DNA from: an uncultured Xanthobacteraceae bacterium
Lineage (GTDB): Bacteria > Pseudomonadota > Alphaproteobacteria > Rhizobiales > Xanthobacteraceae
DNA length: 10,266 nucleotides
Assembly (NCBI GenBank): GCA_955652195.1
Contig: CATPBC010000064.1
Span: 1-10,266 of the forward strand
Reading direction: 5' to 3'
The notes beneath the pieces are model-generated. The model saw nothing but the letters and a program-made list of their open reading frames with translations. It made no database searches and was not told the DNA's origin. This document shows, piece after piece, positions 9,216-10,266 of the stretch. Position numbers and translations under genes: made by a program. Each line of letters starts with the position of its first letter. Within the stretch, counting starts at the first letter, position 1.

Positions 9216-9896
9216 GTGCGCTTGCTAAGACTATCCGGAGCCGTGTTCGCAGTTTTGGTGCTGGGCGCGGTTACTGCCTTGGCGCAGTCTCCGCCAACCG
9301 CCTCACAGTCAGTTCCACAGTCGGCGCCCCTTCGCGGCTTTGTGCCGCCTTATGAGATTCTGCGCACCGTGCGTGCGGCCGGGTTCGATCCGCTAGCGCC
9401 GCCGTTGCGCGAGGGAACCAGCTATGTGGTGCGGGCGATCGATTTTCGCGGGGTTGCGATGCGCGTGGTTGTTGATGCGCGCTCCGGCGCCATCCGCGAC
9501 GCCAATCGCATCGTTTCCGGTCCCGGGCTTTACGGCCCCTATGCTCCGGGGCCTTACCCGCCAGCACCCTACGGACGGTTTGGGCCGCCGCGTTATCTCG
9601 GGCCAGCCGATGAGGTTGCGGCTTACGGGCGACCGCCTTATGTCGGCGCTTCCGAAGTGCCGTTGAGTGATCAGGACGAGCTTCGAGGCTTGGCGCCGGC
9701 GCGATCGCAGCATTCTGCGGGCGCCAGCCTTGTGCCCCTGCCACGGCCGCGTCCGGCAGGACTTGCAGCGGCCGGCGGCGGCGAGACGAAATCCATTGTC
9801 AAACCTGACATCGCAACAGGCACGCCGCCGGCGCCACGATCGGAGCCGTTAAGTAAGCCCGCCAGCGCGTCGGCAATTCCTGCAATCAACGACTAG
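9216..9896 (+). CDS. Exported Pro/Gly/Tyr-rich protein of unknown function
   Basis: The 226-residue protein begins with a clear Sec signal peptide: Arg residues at 2 and 5, a hydrophobic core (about 8-20) and an ALA-Q cleavage site after residue 23. The mature part is therefore predicted to be periplasmic or outside the cell. A short folded-looking segment (about 43-100) runs from PPYEILRTVRAAGFDPL through a stretch of alternating hydrophobic residues to DARSGAIRDANRI. Its sequence rhythm recalls half of a PepSY-type domain, but this is a resemblance seen by eye, not an assignment. A Gly-Pro-Tyr-rich tract (about 105-130) follows, then a Pro/Ala-rich, probably disordered tail. Proteins of this composition are common hypothetical proteins in Hyphomicrobiales. 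The GTG start is chosen for its strong ribosome binding site and intact signal peptide. It lies 72 bases after ltaE and converges on the Hsp20 gene. Confidence 0.75.
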   Translation: MRLLRLSGAVFAVLVLGAVTALAQSPPTASQSVPQSAPLRGFVPPYEILRTVRAAGFDPLAPPLREGTSYVVRAIDFRGVAMRVVVDARSGAIRDANRIVSGPGLYGPYAPGPYPPAPYGRFGPPRYLGPADEVAAYGRPPYVGASEVPLSDQDELRGLAPARSQHSAGASLVPLPRPRPAGLAAAGGGETKSIVKPDIATGTPPAPRSEPLSKPASASAIPAIND

Positions 9897-9912
9897 CGCT
9901 TGGCGGTGAATC

Positions 9913-9941
9913 AAAAAAAGCGCCCCGGAAAACCGGGGCGC
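9913..9941 (-). terminator. Rho-independent terminator of the Hsp20 gene
   Basis: A perfect 9-bp GC-rich stem (9920-9928 with 9933-9941) closes a 4-base AAAA loop. Read on the minus strand it is followed directly by seven T residues (complement of A9913-A9919), the classic intrinsic terminator. It begins 25 bases after the Hsp20 stop codon. On the plus strand the stem is not followed by a T-tract, so it would only weakly stop transcripts from the exported-protein gene. Confidence 0.9.
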
Positions 9942-9966
9942 CCTCGTCTGATTGTGACAAAAGCTG

Positions 9967-10266
9967 TTACGCGGCCTTTTGATTCTCGATCACCGTGGGG
10001 CCGTTGCTCTTGCCGCCGATCGGGATGGTGCGCGGCTTTTTTGCCTCGGGGATCTCGCGCACCAAATCGACGTGCAGAAGACCGTTCTCGAGGCTCGCGC
10101 CTTTCACCTGAACATAATCGGCAAGCTGGAACACACGCTCAAAGGTACGCGCCGCAATGCCCTGGTAGAGCACTTCACCGCGCTTTTCTTCTTCCTTGGC
10201 GTTTTTTTCGCCGCGGATCGTCAGCGTGTTCTCCTTCGCCACGATCGAGAGCTCCGGCTCGTTAAA
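9967..10266 (-). CDS. hsp20: Small heat-shock protein, Hsp20/alpha-crystallin family, N-terminus outside window
   Basis: The frame is open to the window edge, and the residues before the internal GTG at 10242 (FNEPELSIVA) continue a normal alpha-crystallin domain. This is therefore the C-terminal 99 residues of a longer gene, not a 91-residue protein. ELSIVAKENTLTIRGEK is a typical beta-strand pair of the domain. GIAARTFERVFQLADYV closely resembles the IbpA-type motif, and ASLENGLLHVDL is the following conserved strand. The C-terminal extension contains the I-x-I type motif (TIPI), which docks into neighbouring subunits during oligomer assembly. Members are ATP-independent holdases that bind unfolding proteins during heat stress and hand them to DnaK/ClpB. 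In rhizobia such genes are often controlled by ROSE RNA thermometers in the 5' leader; that part is outside this window. A strong terminator follows the stop. Confidence 0.93.
   Translation of the reverse strand, partial: FNEPELSIVAKENTLTIRGEKNAKEEEKRGEVLYQGIAARTFERVFQLADYVQVKGASLENGLLHVDLVREIPEAKKPRTIPIGGKSNGPTVIENQKAA

Noticed and set aside
9271..9744. A 157-residue minus-strand open frame opposite the exported-protein gene
   Set aside because: The plus strand has a signal peptide and a good ribosome binding site; the minus-strand translation is Arg/Ala-rich with no features.

Overview
The window looks like chromosomal DNA from a GC-rich alphaproteobacterium, most likely a Hyphomicrobiales member of the Bradyrhizobium/Xanthobacter type. 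The reasons are the protein flavour: a DUF459 SGNH protein with a long Pro/Ala-rich linker and tail, an alphaproteobacterial-style GltB/GltD pair, a threonine aldolase starting MNFASDN, and an IbpA-like small heat-shock protein. It reads as core metabolism and housekeeping. I see no mobile element, CRISPR array, phage gene, rRNA, recognisable tRNA or other sign of recent transfer.

Layout. At the left edge (2-1393, +) lies the 3' part of a DUF459 SGNH-hydrolase gene whose N-terminus falls outside the window. It converges, across only 54 bases, on an operon read on the minus strand: gltB (7553 down to 2937) followed 46 bases later by gltD (2890 down to 1448). Together these encode the two subunits of NADPH-dependent glutamate synthase (GOGAT). 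GltB hydrolyses glutamine, channels the ammonia and makes glutamate from 2-oxoglutarate on FMN. GltD oxidises NADPH on FAD and feeds electrons through Fe-S clusters.

A gene-free region of about 550 bases (7554-8102) separates gltB from the divergent ltaE gene. It must hold the gltBD promoter and probably the ltaE promoter. It contains two clean inverted repeats and, just before ltaE, a run of hairpins that could form a structured leader. ltaE (8103-9143, +) encodes a PLP-dependent low-specificity L-threonine aldolase, which makes glycine and acetaldehyde. After 72 bases comes a gene for an exported Pro/Gly/Tyr-rich protein of unknown function (9216-9896, +). The right edge holds the C-terminal part of an Hsp20/alpha-crystallin gene on the minus strand (9967 to beyond 10266), ending in a strong intrinsic terminator located between it and the exported-protein gene.

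I found no convincing new multi-gene system. The most useful leads are the structured stretch ahead of ltaE, the two dyads upstream of gltB, the uncharacterised exported protein, and start-codon choices (TTG for gltD, an internal ATG rather than the upstream GTG for gltB) that automatic annotation can get wrong.
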